Under the pieces are notes generated by a model. It was given only the letters and a program-made list of their open reading frames with translations. It ran no database searches and was not told the origin of the DNA. This document shows, in pieces, positions 52,432 through 61,793 of a stretch of 64,000 bases of DNA. Source of the DNA: a bacterium (GTDB lineage Bacteria > Hydrothermota > UBA3072 > JAPDKE01); the NCBI GenBank assembly GCA_029258725.1, contig JAPDKE010000007.1:1-64000 (forward strand), given 5' to 3'. Both the position numbers and the translations under genes were made by a program. Position 1 is the first letter of the stretch, and every line of letters begins with the position of its first letter.

Positions 52432-54552
52432 TTATAATTTAAACTGATGCTGAACCTTCACAAAAGCCTGATATTTGAGAAGCCTAAGGGAACTCTTAAG
52501 TGAACAGTCCAGAATGCAACCCACATAGAAAATATCAAAAGGAGTGGGAAGATACGAAATCAGAGGATAGATGCTCAAGGTACCCGAATCAGAGGAATAC
52601 TGGTTTATAAGTCTTACGGAAAGACTGGGAGATAGCCCCAGATTAATCTTGCTCACCAAAACACTCGCTTGGTAAATTTTCTGTTTGAACATATTCTCAT
52701 ACCCGGACGAGGTACTGGCTGAAAAGGTAATGTTGAAATTATAAGAGGGATTAAGGCTGAGATAAATACTCCAGAGAGATTTATAAACAGAAAAAGGAGG
52801 ATCCTCATACATTATACCTTTCCCAGCAGAAAATGAAAATTCCGTACTTGCCCATTCAAAAGGAAAAAGGAAAAATTGGAAAGAGAAAGTTCTGTTGTGA
52901 GGAAATTCTACGTTAAGAAACCTTTCTGAGTAATTCTCATAAGAAATAGTAAATGTGTTCCCGCCTTTCAAATCTGTAGAAACATACAACCTCAACCCCC
53001 TATACTTTTCCACTCCATCAAAGTTTTTTTCATAAGAATAATTCATCCCCGGGGAGAGGGAGATTATCCCGAATCTGTAAAGATAAAAAATCGGCTTCAA
53101 TTCGGCATTTATTCTCCTGTAGTTGTTTTTGTAAATATATCCCAGATCAGAACGAAAAGAAGGAGAGACCCCTTCATACTGGAAAGAAGAATACAAATAT
53201 CTGTAAAGTGCTGAAAAATCCACATACTGTGCCCATCCTCTCAGATACTCTCCGTCAAAACCCTGAAAAAGCAATGTATCTTCCAGTTCCTGGGTGAATG
53301 AGTAATATCCATAATAACCCATGGTGAAATGTCTTAAAAAACGGAGGGTGAAATCGCCACCCACTACCCGAGAATAGCCACTCCTTAATTCTCTGTCCAG
53401 CACCACAACTCCCACATAAGATGCAGAAAATATCTCCTTGCCCCCCCTTAAAATGGTAGAATAAGAACTTCTGTTACTCGCCACAATTTCACTTCCATCC
53501 TCCTGAGGAACAACCCACACAGTGTTTCTATCCAATGCGGAGAGGAAATAAAAACGATATCCACTAAAAGCACCCGTAATTTTTGTTCCAAAGACAGGGT
53601 TGTTAATGGTTCTTGTGTAAACCACATTCAAAGGAGTCATAAGAAACGAAATCCCATTATAGAAAAACGGTCTTTTCTCAGGATAATATAGGGCATAGGG
53701 AGTATTTACCTCTATCTGATACGCATCCGTCTCAACCTGACTGAAATCAGGATAAAAAGTAAAATCAAGCTCATAATTACTCGTGATTTTATACTTGCCT
53801 GTAATACCTGCCTTCGTCCTTATCCCTGAAAAACTATCTTCCTGAGATAAAGAGAGATATGGCATGAGAAACACTCTTTTTCTAACAGGAAGTATATCTT
53901 CCTCAAGAATTAAATAACCCGCCCTTTTCATAGGAGCAGGGTCGTCATTACGCAAAGGCACCCACGAATAGAGCGCTAATCCCCTTCTTCCTCTGTAAAA
54001 ATGTGCCCTGAAAACGTGCTTTTTACCTTTCTCTATCTTTAAAGAAGAGAAAGGAATGGAAAACTCAGCAACCCAACAATTTCTGTGAATTTTTGCCCTT
54101 GCTTTAAACTCAAAATCAAATCTATTACAGTTCATCCCATCTATGGTTGCAATTGCATCATAAATTACATTTGCAGGAGTGATGCTGAGATAATAATTCT
54201 CGGAAAGGTCACCTGTTGTATTAAGGACTATTATTACAGCATCGTCTCCTGGAACGAATTTATCCCTCCCTGTAAATGTTCCCCTTATCTTTGTTACATC
54301 GTCCTCATAGCATATAAAAGCAACATAAAGCATCTCGGCATTGTATCCAGCAAGCACTTCTGTTTTGACCTGCGGCTCTGCGATCTCTCTTGGTGATATC
54401 TCACAGAAGTTAGAAAGAACCACACAGCCACTTTTTTCCTCCCCGGATATAACTCCATCTATCTGAGGAATGATTTTGAGATATGGAAGAACAACGGTTA
54501 AAGAAAGTGAATCATTGGGATGCCATAGAGAGAACAACATAAGAACCATCAT
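52432..54552 (-). CDS. CBM9-like / DUF5916 outer-membrane protein, first copy
   Basis: A 706-residue protein with a short signal-like start (MMVLMLFSLWHP). The N-terminal CBM9-like domain (QIDGVISGEEKSG, GRDKFVPGDDAVIIVLNTTG) and a DUF5916 barrel follow (PFFYNGISFLMTP, STYPEKRPFF-like YYPEKRPFFYNG). It is a diverged paralogue of the next gene. The long barrel suggests an outer-membrane channel or receptor, possibly for carbohydrate. GGAGGTG lies shortly before the ATG. Confidence 0.8.
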   Translation of the reverse strand: MMVLMLFSLWHPNDSLSLTVVLPYLKIIPQIDGVISGEEKSGCVVLSNFCEISPREIAEPQVKTEVLAGYNAEMLYVAFICYEDDVTKIRGTFTGRDKFVPGDDAVIIVLNTTGDLSENYYLSITPANVIYDAIATIDGMNCNRFDFEFKARAKIHRNCWVAEFSIPFSSLKIEKGKKHVFRAHFYRGRRGLALYSWVPLRNDDPAPMKRAGYLILEEDILPVRKRVFLMPYLSLSQEDSFSGIRTKAGITGKYKITSNYELDFTFYPDFSQVETDAYQIEVNTPYALYYPEKRPFFYNGISFLMTPLNVVYTRTINNPVFGTKITGAFSGYRFYFLSALDRNTVWVVPQEDGSEIVASNRSSYSTILRGGKEIFSASYVGVVVLDRELRSGYSRVVGGDFTLRFLRHFTMGYYGYYSFTQELEDTLLFQGFDGEYLRGWAQYVDFSALYRYLYSSFQYEGVSPSFRSDLGYIYKNNYRRINAELKPIFYLYRFGIISLSPGMNYSYEKNFDGVEKYRGLRLYVSTDLKGGNTFTISYENYSERFLNVEFPHNRTFSFQFFLFPFEWASTEFSFSAGKGIMYEDPPFSVYKSLWSIYLSLNPSYNFNITFSASTSSGYENMFKQKIYQASVLVSKINLGLSPSLSVRLINQYSSDSGTLSIYPLISYLPTPFDIFYVGCILDCSLKSSLRLLKYQAFVKVQHQFKL

Positions 54553-54553
54553 A

Positions 54554-54796
54554 TTACATGCACCTCCTTTCTTTCCTTTCTAAAAAATTTAAAAACTCCT
54601 TCATTTCTCTTAGTGTATTTTTACACCCTTTTATATTAGGAATCAACCTGCCTTTGTCAATATAGCGAGTTCCCTCAAAAATAATGGGCCGAAGCAGGTT
54701 TATTTCCCCAGGCTTAGGAGATTTTTCAATCTTTTTTACATAATGCCTGTTTCCCGCCCTTTTAAAAACCTTCTGGCCTTTCTTTGCCTCCCTCAA
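54554..54796 (-). CDS. Short basic protein of unknown function
   Basis: An 80-residue Lys/Arg/Glu-rich frame fits exactly between two co-directional genes: its TTG start overlaps the stop of the beta-propeller gene (TTGA), and its stop lies next to the next start. No family is recognised, there is no signal peptide or membrane segment, and no strong ribosome site. The composition is plausible for a real protein, but it could be a spacer. Confidence 0.4.
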   Translation of the reverse strand: MREAKKGQKVFKRAGNRHYVKKIEKSPKPGEINLLRPIIFEGTRYIDKGRLIPNIKGCKNTLREMKEFLNFLERKERRCM

Positions 54797-56697
54797 CGAA
54801 TCACAATCCTTTTTTCTCTTTCACTTCCCTCGCATACAATATAAATCCCGGGTGGGAGAAATAAGCGAAGAGAGACAGGTGAAAAATATTTTCCTATTTT
54901 TCTTCCATCCACAGAATACACCTCAACCTTTTTTCCTGCCGGAATGTAAATAAAGGAAGAGAGAGGCGCTGTCTTTTTCTTAACCCCCTGGGATGTGAAA
55001 CTTCCACCTATCACAACCGGCTTTTCCCATGGATTTCCGTTTATATCGGTTATGGTCTTACCATCTGGATAAATCGTATCACCCTCCGTAACAGTGGGAG
55101 GAGAAATATAGGTTGTAAGGGCAATAAGGAGGGTTTTTCCATCCGGTCCCCAGTAACACCCTCCAATTGCACCTCCTCCATCCCTCCATGAATGCCCGGA
55201 GGAAAGCCTTAAAACCGAATCAATCGTGGTATAGTCTATCCCCGGCGTATTGGTCGGTTCAGGGAAGTAAATCACGACAAAGTCATCATCATCCACACCC
55301 TCACCCGCACGGGTTCCATCGTGTGCAACAGCAGAGTCAGCCGAAAGGGGAATGGTGTCAACCGCAAAGATTTTCTTTTTGAGTGTATCATTTTCAGGAT
55401 TCAAATCCCCCGGAGAAATCCATGCCACAAAAAGATACGTATCACTTATTTCAGGAAATACAACGGGAGAAAAGGAGAGGGTTTCAACACCTCCAGGAGA
55501 GAGTAAACCTGAGCCTGTGGAATCAAAAAAGAAAGACGATGAGAGAAAAGTTTTGCATTCAAGGGTATCGTATGGAGAGAGATTTTTAAGGACAACCTGT
55601 GGAATGATGGTATCCTGAACCTCAACTCTGGATGGAGAAAGTATGGAACAAATCCCCAGGTCCTTTTCAAGAACATATTCCACCGTAAGAAAATCCCTTG
55701 CACTTCCATCGTAAGAATACCCGGTAACATAAAACTCCCTTCTTCCACGCTGTGCCACTGCATAAAGATATTCAGAATTACCGTAATCCAGGGTATCCAT
55801 CCATACCGGATTTCCAAGGGTATCAACCCACATAACAATTCCATCCATTGTGGCACCGGTCATATAGCCGGTTGCAAGAATCCCCATCTCCCCACATTCA
55901 ATCCCACACACTGCCTCATGTCCTCCACTGTCAATTCTCCTGAACCAGAGAGAATCCCCATCCTTGCTCCAGCACCCAAGCAAAATATCCCATGTCGTTC
56001 CCATGCACACCCCACCAGCAAAAATTTTTCCGCCCTTCACATCAAGTCCCCATGCCCGCTCATCGACTCCCAGGGATATCGTGTCAGCCCAGAGAACCTT
56101 TCCCTCTCGATTGAGTTTTACCAGGAAGAAGTCGTTGTCAACCCCGTTGTTAATTATTCCACATCCATAAACATTGAGACTTTCATCAGTAACCACATCG
56201 GATATCTCAACATAAATTCCGGTAAGCGTGCAGCGCCACACCTCCTGCCAGAGGGAATTATACTTTATGATCCATCCATCCCCTGATGCATACACCCCTC
56301 CGAGAGAATCACAAAAGACACCATATACATCGGATGTAAAGGAGGGAAGGGTTTCAACATGCACCGGATTTCCATCAGGAGAAAATTCAATGAGAACCCC
56401 ATCAACCTGGGTTGATGTGGTGTATATGTGTCCTCCTGCAACAGGGTTTCCATGCCTGAGGTCAACATCCCTGAAAATTTCATCGTTTCCAAAGTCAAAG
56501 GACTTGAGGAAAATGGTGTTTCCGGATGAATCATACTTCGCAAGAACCATGTCACTTGTACCCGTGGAGGTTCCCGTGCGCCCTGCAACATAAATGTAAC
56601 CGGAATCGCTCAGGGCAATTCCGAAGAAACCATCCTCATCAGACAGATGGTCAAACTTAACCCAGTAAGGCAGGTAAAATGAAAGAAGGACTACCAT
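54793..56697 (-). CDS. Secreted beta-propeller (SBBP-like) and CARDB protein with sorting tail
   Basis: A 634-residue protein. Residues about 15-340 hold repeated blades (GFFGIALSDSGYIYVAGRTG, LVKLNREGKVLWADTISLG, WFRRIDSGGHEAVCGIE), an SBBP/lipoprotein-type propeller. A CARDB/Ig-like domain follows (LGICSILSPSRVEVQDTIIPQVVLKN). The last 60 residues resemble a type-A secretion tail (VEVYSVDGRKIGKYF ... PPGIYIVCEG). Its start overlaps the esterase gene by 7 bases. Likely surface-exposed. Confidence 0.8.
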   Translation of the reverse strand: MVVLLSFYLPYWVKFDHLSDEDGFFGIALSDSGYIYVAGRTGTSTGTSDMVLAKYDSSGNTIFLKSFDFGNDEIFRDVDLRHGNPVAGGHIYTTSTQVDGVLIEFSPDGNPVHVETLPSFTSDVYGVFCDSLGGVYASGDGWIIKYNSLWQEVWRCTLTGIYVEISDVVTDESLNVYGCGIINNGVDNDFFLVKLNREGKVLWADTISLGVDERAWGLDVKGGKIFAGGVCMGTTWDILLGCWSKDGDSLWFRRIDSGGHEAVCGIECGEMGILATGYMTGATMDGIVMWVDTLGNPVWMDTLDYGNSEYLYAVAQRGRREFYVTGYSYDGSARDFLTVEYVLEKDLGICSILSPSRVEVQDTIIPQVVLKNLSPYDTLECKTFLSSSFFFDSTGSGLLSPGGVETLSFSPVVFPEISDTYLFVAWISPGDLNPENDTLKKKIFAVDTIPLSADSAVAHDGTRAGEGVDDDDFVVIYFPEPTNTPGIDYTTIDSVLRLSSGHSWRDGGGAIGGCYWGPDGKTLLIALTTYISPPTVTEGDTIYPDGKTITDINGNPWEKPVVIGGSFTSQGVKKKTAPLSSFIYIPAGKKVEVYSVDGRKIGKYFSPVSLRLFLPPGIYIVCEGSEREKRIVIR

Positions 56698-58970
56698 TCA
56701 AAGAACCCTGCTTCCTTTACACCTCCAAATCCGTAAAGTTTAACGCGTTCATCAAAAATCACATAGTCAGGCAGACCTGAACCGGAGTAAAGTGGGTGGA
56801 AGAAGGTTGCAAGGCGCTGCAATTCCTCCGTTCCCCCTGCATAAACAAGAACGAGTTTCTCGGGATTTTCAGGATTCTTCCAGACAAATACGCATGCCTC
56901 ATCCTTCCTGAATTTAACCGGCAGTTTCTTTTCAAACCTCTTCACAATTTTATTGGTCACGGGTCCTCCAAAGAGAATGAGGTTGTATTTTTTGAGCATA
57001 TCCTTGGTTACCAGGGTATCGGGCAGAACCCTTGTGTATCCATTTGCCCTCCGGTACCATACAAAGGACTGAAGCATCGCCTGTTCTCTGGCTATCTCCC
57101 CGTATTTTCCTGTTCCATAAACAAGGATGAAGGGTGAATAATACGCCCTCTTTATGGGGCCCCTGTATCTGTCTTCCTCCTTACCCTTCCGCCATTTCCT
57201 GCCCTTTTTAACAAAGGAAATCTCCCTTTCCTTTATTTTAAACTCCTTTCCATCCACAACCACCTTATTTCTCCATATTGACTCATGCAGTTTCAAAGTG
57301 AAGGATTTTATATTTTTTGTTTTCACCTCAATTCTATCCCTGAGAACCTCTGCCTCCATGCGCGAATCCTCAAAGGGTATTTCCTGTGCATGAACCCTTA
57401 TCCAGTAGGCACGGGAGTTGTTCTGGAGGTCAGAGAAGTGGAAGATCACATGCTCTGGATAGGGATTTCTTCTTGCGTTTTTGAAGAAATCAAGCACCTC
57501 CGGAAAATCAACGCATCCCTTCCACCAGTGCTTTTTACCCGGAAACTCATGATATATGACCTTATACCCCAGCCTGGAAAGTTCACGATAGAAGGTTCTT
57601 CCATGATATGGGGGAACATTGTCGTCCATCTCACCGTGGATTATGTAAACAGGAACATGTAGGAGGTTGTCTATGTATGAGATGGTATTATCCGGATAAA
57701 GTGCCCTTCTCCTTATAACATGGATGGATGGTGGGGCAAAGATTTCATCCCTCCTCAGAAACCAGGGGATGTAAAGTTGAAAGGTTATCCAGCCTGCACC
57801 TGGGGCCATGCATGCAAACCTGTCAAAGTGGGTGACTCCAACATGCCAGGTTCCATGTCCTCCCATGGAGTGCCCTGTTAAACACAGGTGGTTTGTATCC
57901 ACCGGGAAGTTTTTTATAACCTCGGATAAAACCTCCATAGCATCAAGTCTTCCCCAGTCCTGCCAGTCAAATCCAAAGGGACGTCTGTTGGTGGGACAGG
58001 CAACAAATGCCCAGTCAAGCGGGGAGTATGCCCCCGCAAGTCCGTAAGCCTCAACCCCTGCACCATGGAGAGAGAAAATAAGGGCGTAGGTCTTTTCGGG
58101 ATTGTAGTCTCTGGGAAAGAGAACCGCGTAATACTGGCAGGAGGAGTCTATTTCGGAAATGAACGTCCTTTTAACAGGTCCCTTCTTTTTATGGAAGAGG
58201 AGAAAATCATGGGTATCGGAAGGAGTCCACACCTTTAAGGTGCACAGAGAATCGGGGAGTGAAAGAATTTTCAGGGTTATGGGGACCTTTCTCACCTCAC
58301 CGGAAAGAAGGGAGAGTTTTACAGAGTCAGGCTTTATGTCCCTTCCCTTCCACTTGAGATAAAACTTCTCATGGGTTTTCTTCCCGTTCAAAACGGGTAT
58401 TCCTGCATAAAGAACCGTATCACCCTCTATGAGGTCAGGAAGGGTTGGGTCGTTGAGGATGAATATCCCCTCCCTTCCCTTAACCAGCATGAGTTTGAAC
58501 CTTGGAGAAACAAATCCACCTGTACGAAGACTGATTTTATGTTTTCCACGGGTGAGATAAACAGGATAGAAGAAATAGTTCCTGGAATACGGTTCTCCGG
58601 GGTATCTTTTATCATCAATCTTTACACTTCCAAGCCTTGATGTTACAAGGAAGTACCATCCATCCTCGGGAATATCAACCTCTGCCCTGACATAGGAAGA
58701 GATTATCACACCCGAGATTCCCCAGTAATGAAGGATGGTATCCCACAGGACATCGTCGAACGTAAGTTTTACCCATCCTGTTGAATCCGGAGAGGTTTCA
58801 TACCAGTGTGCCTTTCCTCCTGAGAGAAAAATTGATGGGAGAGACTCAGGATATTCAGGCTCCTCCACAATTCCTGTTATTCCCTCCCTTGCCCCAACAA
58901 GGAAGGGACCGGTGTACCGGTATTTTTCAGGCATTATTGTATCTGTAAGAAAGAAAAGTATCCATATCAT
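56691..58970 (-). CDS. Secreted esterase / prolyl-oligopeptidase-like hydrolase
   Basis: A 759-residue alpha/beta hydrolase with an N-terminal signal and about 260 residues of beta-rich sequence in front of the hydrolase. The oxyanion region is FSLHGAGVEAYG, the nucleophile elbow is CLTGHSMGGHGTWH (Ser), the Asp is in HGEMDDNVPP and the His in FPGKKHWW. The C-terminal 250 residues contain a further mixed domain. It resembles PHB-depolymerase/poly-esterase and prolyl oligopeptidase types; the substrate is unknown. It overlaps its neighbours at both ends. Confidence 0.85.
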   Translation of the reverse strand: MIWILFFLTDTIMPEKYRYTGPFLVGAREGITGIVEEPEYPESLPSIFLSGGKAHWYETSPDSTGWVKLTFDDVLWDTILHYWGISGVIISSYVRAEVDIPEDGWYFLVTSRLGSVKIDDKRYPGEPYSRNYFFYPVYLTRGKHKISLRTGGFVSPRFKLMLVKGREGIFILNDPTLPDLIEGDTVLYAGIPVLNGKKTHEKFYLKWKGRDIKPDSVKLSLLSGEVRKVPITLKILSLPDSLCTLKVWTPSDTHDFLLFHKKKGPVKRTFISEIDSSCQYYAVLFPRDYNPEKTYALIFSLHGAGVEAYGLAGAYSPLDWAFVACPTNRRPFGFDWQDWGRLDAMEVLSEVIKNFPVDTNHLCLTGHSMGGHGTWHVGVTHFDRFACMAPGAGWITFQLYIPWFLRRDEIFAPPSIHVIRRRALYPDNTISYIDNLLHVPVYIIHGEMDDNVPPYHGRTFYRELSRLGYKVIYHEFPGKKHWWKGCVDFPEVLDFFKNARRNPYPEHVIFHFSDLQNNSRAYWIRVHAQEIPFEDSRMEAEVLRDRIEVKTKNIKSFTLKLHESIWRNKVVVDGKEFKIKEREISFVKKGRKWRKGKEEDRYRGPIKRAYYSPFILVYGTGKYGEIAREQAMLQSFVWYRRANGYTRVLPDTLVTKDMLKKYNLILFGGPVTNKIVKRFEKKLPVKFRKDEACVFVWKNPENPEKLVLVYAGGTEELQRLATFFHPLYSGSGLPDYVIFDERVKLYGFGGVKEAGFFEW

Positions 58971-59557
58971 CTGGGCCTCCCTATGGGTATCAGGTAAAGG
59001 ACATCTTCATTCGGTGGAAGGTTCAAAACCTCGTGGACCTTTTCATCGTAAAACGCCCCAACCGGAACACCTCCAAGCCCCAGAGCAACAGCCTGAAGGA
59101 GTATGTTCTGGGCGGTGTGCCCAACCTCAATCCACACATACCTCCATGCCCTGTCCCCATACCTTTTTGCGGTTATATTTACATCTCCTGCTATCACTAT
59201 CGTGCAGGGAGCCTCCCTCACCCATGGCTGGCCAAGGGCTGCAAGACACAGTTTGTATCTCACATCTCCCCTTTTGACCGTCTCAAGCGCGTGTTTCTCC
59301 GGAAGATATCTGAATACCCCGCTGTGATTGACAAGGTAAAGGGTTAAAGGATACAGAGCCCCAGCTGATGGGGATGCCCTGAGTTTTCTTCTTTCATCGG
59401 TTATTCCCTGCCCTGCCCAGAGAAGGGTTGCCATCTCCTCAAGGGTGAGGGTGTCCTCCTTAAAACTCCTTATGGACCTCCTCTCCCTTATTGCCCTGCT
59501 TAAGGGAAAGTCTATCTCAAGAGGAGGAGGTAAAAGAATTATACCCATGATTGACAT
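58967..59557 (-). CDS. SagB/ThcOx-type nitroreductase
   Basis: A 196-residue FMN-dependent enzyme of the SagB/nitroreductase fold: AIRERRSIRSFKEDTLTLEEMATLLWAGQGI, RASPSAGALYPLTLYLV, HTAQNILLQAVALGLGGVPVGAF. SagB relatives oxidise azolines in peptide natural products; simple nitroreductases reduce flavin substrates. No peptide cyclase (YcaO) gene is near. ATG 59557 (MSIMGI) is fixed by a promoter 6 bases upstream; the longer frame runs through it. It heads the esterase-propeller-DUF5916 operon. Confidence 0.88.
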   Translation of the reverse strand: MSIMGIILLPPPLEIDFPLSRAIRERRSIRSFKEDTLTLEEMATLLWAGQGITDERRKLRASPSAGALYPLTLYLVNHSGVFRYLPEKHALETVKRGDVRYKLCLAALGQPWVREAPCTIVIAGDVNITAKRYGDRAWRYVWIEVGHTAQNILLQAVALGLGGVPVGAFYDEKVHEVLNLPPNEDVLYLIPIGRPR

Positions 59558-59563
59558 GGATAA

Positions 59564-59592
59564 AGAATAACAGTGAAGAACCTGGATGTCAA
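59564..59592 (-). promoter_or_regulatory. Leaderless-type promoter of the nitroreductase operon
   Basis: Minus strand TTGACA (59587-59592), 17-base spacer, TATTCT (59564-59569), then 6 bases to ATG. Confidence 0.75.
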
Positions 59593-59633
59593 TGGTAAAA
59601 AGTGTTCTTCTCCTGCAGGATATTCCGCTTCCC

Positions 59634-59661
59634 TTGACATGGGATAAAATCCCAATATACT
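59634..59661 (+). promoter_or_regulatory. Promoter of the small lipoprotein cluster with an operator-like palindrome
   Basis: TTGACA (59634-59639), 16-base spacer, TATACT (59656-59661). The spacer holds the palindrome TGGGAT-AAA-ATCCCA (59640-59654), a good place for a repressor site. The ATG at 59686 follows an AAGGGAAGG site. Confidence 0.6.
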
Positions 59662-59685
59662 TCAAAATGAAAAAGAAGGGAAGGA

Positions 59686-60237
59686 ATGAGGAAAAGTGTA
59701 TTTTTCTTTTTGATATTTTCAGGATGTGTGTTTACCTTCCACTCTGGCAGAATGCTTGAGGAGGGGGAATGGGAAATTGGTGTAGGCGCTGTGGGACCTT
59801 CAGGATTTTTTATATCAAAGGGAACAGGAAATGGAATGGATGCAGGGTGTGAGGTGGTTATTTCACACTGCGGTTCTCTGGGTGAGGAATGTGAAACATC
59901 CGGCGTTCCCCCTTCGTGGAAATTTTATATGAGGAAAAGGCTTTTCTCCATGGGTTCGTATGAGTTTATCATTGGAAATGAACTTCCCTATCCTCCCTTA
60001 CTGACCCTTGATTTTGTTGCGGACGAACTGGAACTCACTGCAAAAGGAGGCGCTGTATATGGGGAACACAATGAATGTAAATTTATCTTTTGTCTTCAGG
60101 GAGCATACAATGTGAGAATAAAAGGATTGGGAGTAAAGCCCTTTTTCATTTTTTATAAAACCCCGAAGGAAGACAACCCCTTCTATTCCGGTATTCTCAC
60201 GGGTGTTTCGTTTTATATACATGGAGGAGAGAGGTGA
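59686..60237 (+). CDS. Small envelope lipoprotein, first of three related genes
   Basis: A 183-residue lipoprotein: signal peptide and lipobox FSGC (Cys at residue 14). The rest is beta-rich and likely an outer-membrane barrel or sandwich. It shares the start pattern C[IV]FT followed by a Gly/Glu-rich stretch with the next two genes. No known family. It overlaps the next gene by 4 bases. Confidence 0.75.
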   Translation: MRKSVFFFLIFSGCVFTFHSGRMLEEGEWEIGVGAVGPSGFFISKGTGNGMDAGCEVVISHCGSLGEECETSGVPPSWKFYMRKRLFSMGSYEFIIGNELPYPPLLTLDFVADELELTAKGGAVYGEHNECKFIFCLQGAYNVRIKGLGVKPFFIFYKTPKEDNPFYSGILTGVSFYIHGGER

Positions 60238-60857
60238 AGAAGGCGATTTTTCTTATGCTTCTCAATGGATGCATTTTTACCCTTGAAAGAGCAAGAACAA
60301 TTCCTCCCGGAAGTTATGCCGCCTATTCCGAAATTTCCTGCGCAGGATGGTACACCATACTAAAAGAGATGGAAGGCTATCCTTACTACACTTATTGTTT
60401 TGGGGCAAAACTTCTGGGCATAAAATACGGGTTTTCTGAAAAAAGAGAGTTAACCATGGAAGCTATGGGAAACGGATGGCAGGTGGGTGTAAAACAGGAA
60501 ATATTTTCCTCCCCTTCCTTTTGCTTCTCCTTAAAACCATCGTGCGGTTACTTCGGCTTTCCGGAGCCTGAAGGAAAAAGGAAAATGGTTGGGCTTTCCA
60601 TTATTGAGGAATTTACATTGAAAAAAACCAGCATATATCTGGGTATGGGTGGATTTTATTTCCTCCCCGACACCACTGTAATCTGGGATATAAGATTCAC
60701 CAACGGTATCGGCTTATACCACCTTCTTGCAGATTTTACAGGACTGAAACTTGAGGCAGGATACATGGGACACATTATGGGAGGGGAAGAAAGTTTGGGG
60801 AATGTCGGATATTTTTATCTTTCCTTTGGTGTGGAAATGGGATGGGGTGAGAAATGA
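60234..60857 (+). CDS. Small envelope lipoprotein, second related gene
   Basis: A 207-residue protein with signal peptide and lipobox LLNGC (Cys13), then FTLERARTIPPGSYAAYSE, similar to the corresponding segment of the next protein. Beta-strand pattern throughout, including IKYGFSEKRELTMEA and GLKLEAGYMGHI. The start is GTG at 60234 overlapping the upstream stop (GTGA). No known function. Confidence 0.75.
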   Translation: MKKAIFLMLLNGCIFTLERARTIPPGSYAAYSEISCAGWYTILKEMEGYPYYTYCFGAKLLGIKYGFSEKRELTMEAMGNGWQVGVKQEIFSSPSFCFSLKPSCGYFGFPEPEGKRKMVGLSIIEEFTLKKTSIYLGMGGFYFLPDTTVIWDIRFTNGIGLYHLLADFTGLKLEAGYMGHIMGGEESLGNVGYFYLSFGVEMGWGEK

Positions 60858-61408
60858 AATACATACCATTGCTTCTTCTTTCAGGATGTATCACACTCCT
60901 TGAGGAGGCAGGGACCGTGGACCCCGGCACCCTCATTTTCTCCTCAGGAGAGGCACTGGTTTTTGAAAAAGATTTCCTGCAGATAAAGGAAATGTATCTC
61001 AAGCCTTGCTCTTTCAGATATGGAATATCTGAAGAGGTGGAGTTCTTCATGGATTTCCTGGGGTATGGAGTTCAGGTGGGGCTCAAAAAAGCATTCGTTT
61101 ATCCATGGATGGTGTTTTCTATAAAGGGTACCTGGGGAAGACTCTATACCGAGGATGTTTATCATTATGGAATTGTTCTCTCTTCAGGAGTAAAATACTC
61201 TTCAGGAGGTTTTTACATTACCGGAGCTACTATGGGATTTACGAAAGAAGGGCATTATGGAAAGGTGCTGGGCGCGGGATGGTATGTACGAAATCGTAAA
61301 GGAACAGGACTGAGAATAGAAGGAGGATACATGAAATTCAGAATACAGGATGCGAAAGAAGATGGTGCATTCTATATAGGAACCGGTATGGACATCTCCG
61401 TTTTCTGA
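60854..61408 (+). CDS. Small envelope lipoprotein, third related gene
   Basis: A 184-residue lipoprotein with lipobox LLSGC (Cys12). TLLEEAGTVDPGTLIFSSGEAL and the segment RYGISEEVEFFMDFLGYGVQVGLKK match the second gene (IKYGFSEKRELTMEAMGNGWQVGVKQ). The two are clear paralogues. Start overlaps the upstream stop (ATGA). Function unknown. Confidence 0.75.
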   Translation: MKYIPLLLLSGCITLLEEAGTVDPGTLIFSSGEALVFEKDFLQIKEMYLKPCSFRYGISEEVEFFMDFLGYGVQVGLKKAFVYPWMVFSIKGTWGRLYTEDVYHYGIVLSSGVKYSSGGFYITGATMGFTKEGHYGKVLGAGWYVRNRKGTGLRIEGGYMKFRIQDAKEDGAFYIGTGMDISVF

Positions 61409-61417
61409 AAAGGGGAT

Positions 61418-61764
61418 ATGGTGGGTCTTCTTTTTCTTTTAGGTGCCTCAGGAAAACTTAATATTGGACTGACAGTCCCTCCGGGTCCTTCCCTCACCAT
61501 AGAAAAGAATGGAGTGGGAGTAGAATGGTATGTAATGTTCATATATGGAGCAGGAATAGGAACGGAGGTTTAGAGGTTTACCGGAGGTTTGATTTTGAAA
61601 AATTTTACCTGGTAGCGGGAAGTGAAATATGGTACACAGGGTTTGTCGATTCCATATTTAATGCGATGGTAATGTATTCGGATTATTCTTTTTCTCCACC
61701 AGGAAAGGATATGAACTTTATCCTTGGCAAATTGACCTTTTATGTAAAAAATCCTTGCCAGTGA
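61418..61764 (+). pseudogene. Frameshifted small exported protein, homologue of the next gene
   Basis: The first frame (ATG 61418, GGGG ribosome site) encodes a signal peptide and LNIGLTVPPGPSLTIEKNG...EWYVMF before a TAG at 61571. Another frame then continues with LEVYRRFDFEKFYLVAGSEIW to 61764. Together they match the downstream gene (NIGVMLPVGLSLGMEKKG...TEWYFYTF, IEAYFRMNFKNFYLLTGLASWW). A missing G in the GGAGG run near 61559 would explain the break: an inactivating mutation or a sequencing error. Without the break the protein would be about 115 residues. Confidence 0.65.
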
Positions 61765-61793
61765 TTATTGTTAGTATGGGAATGCGTGAAAGC

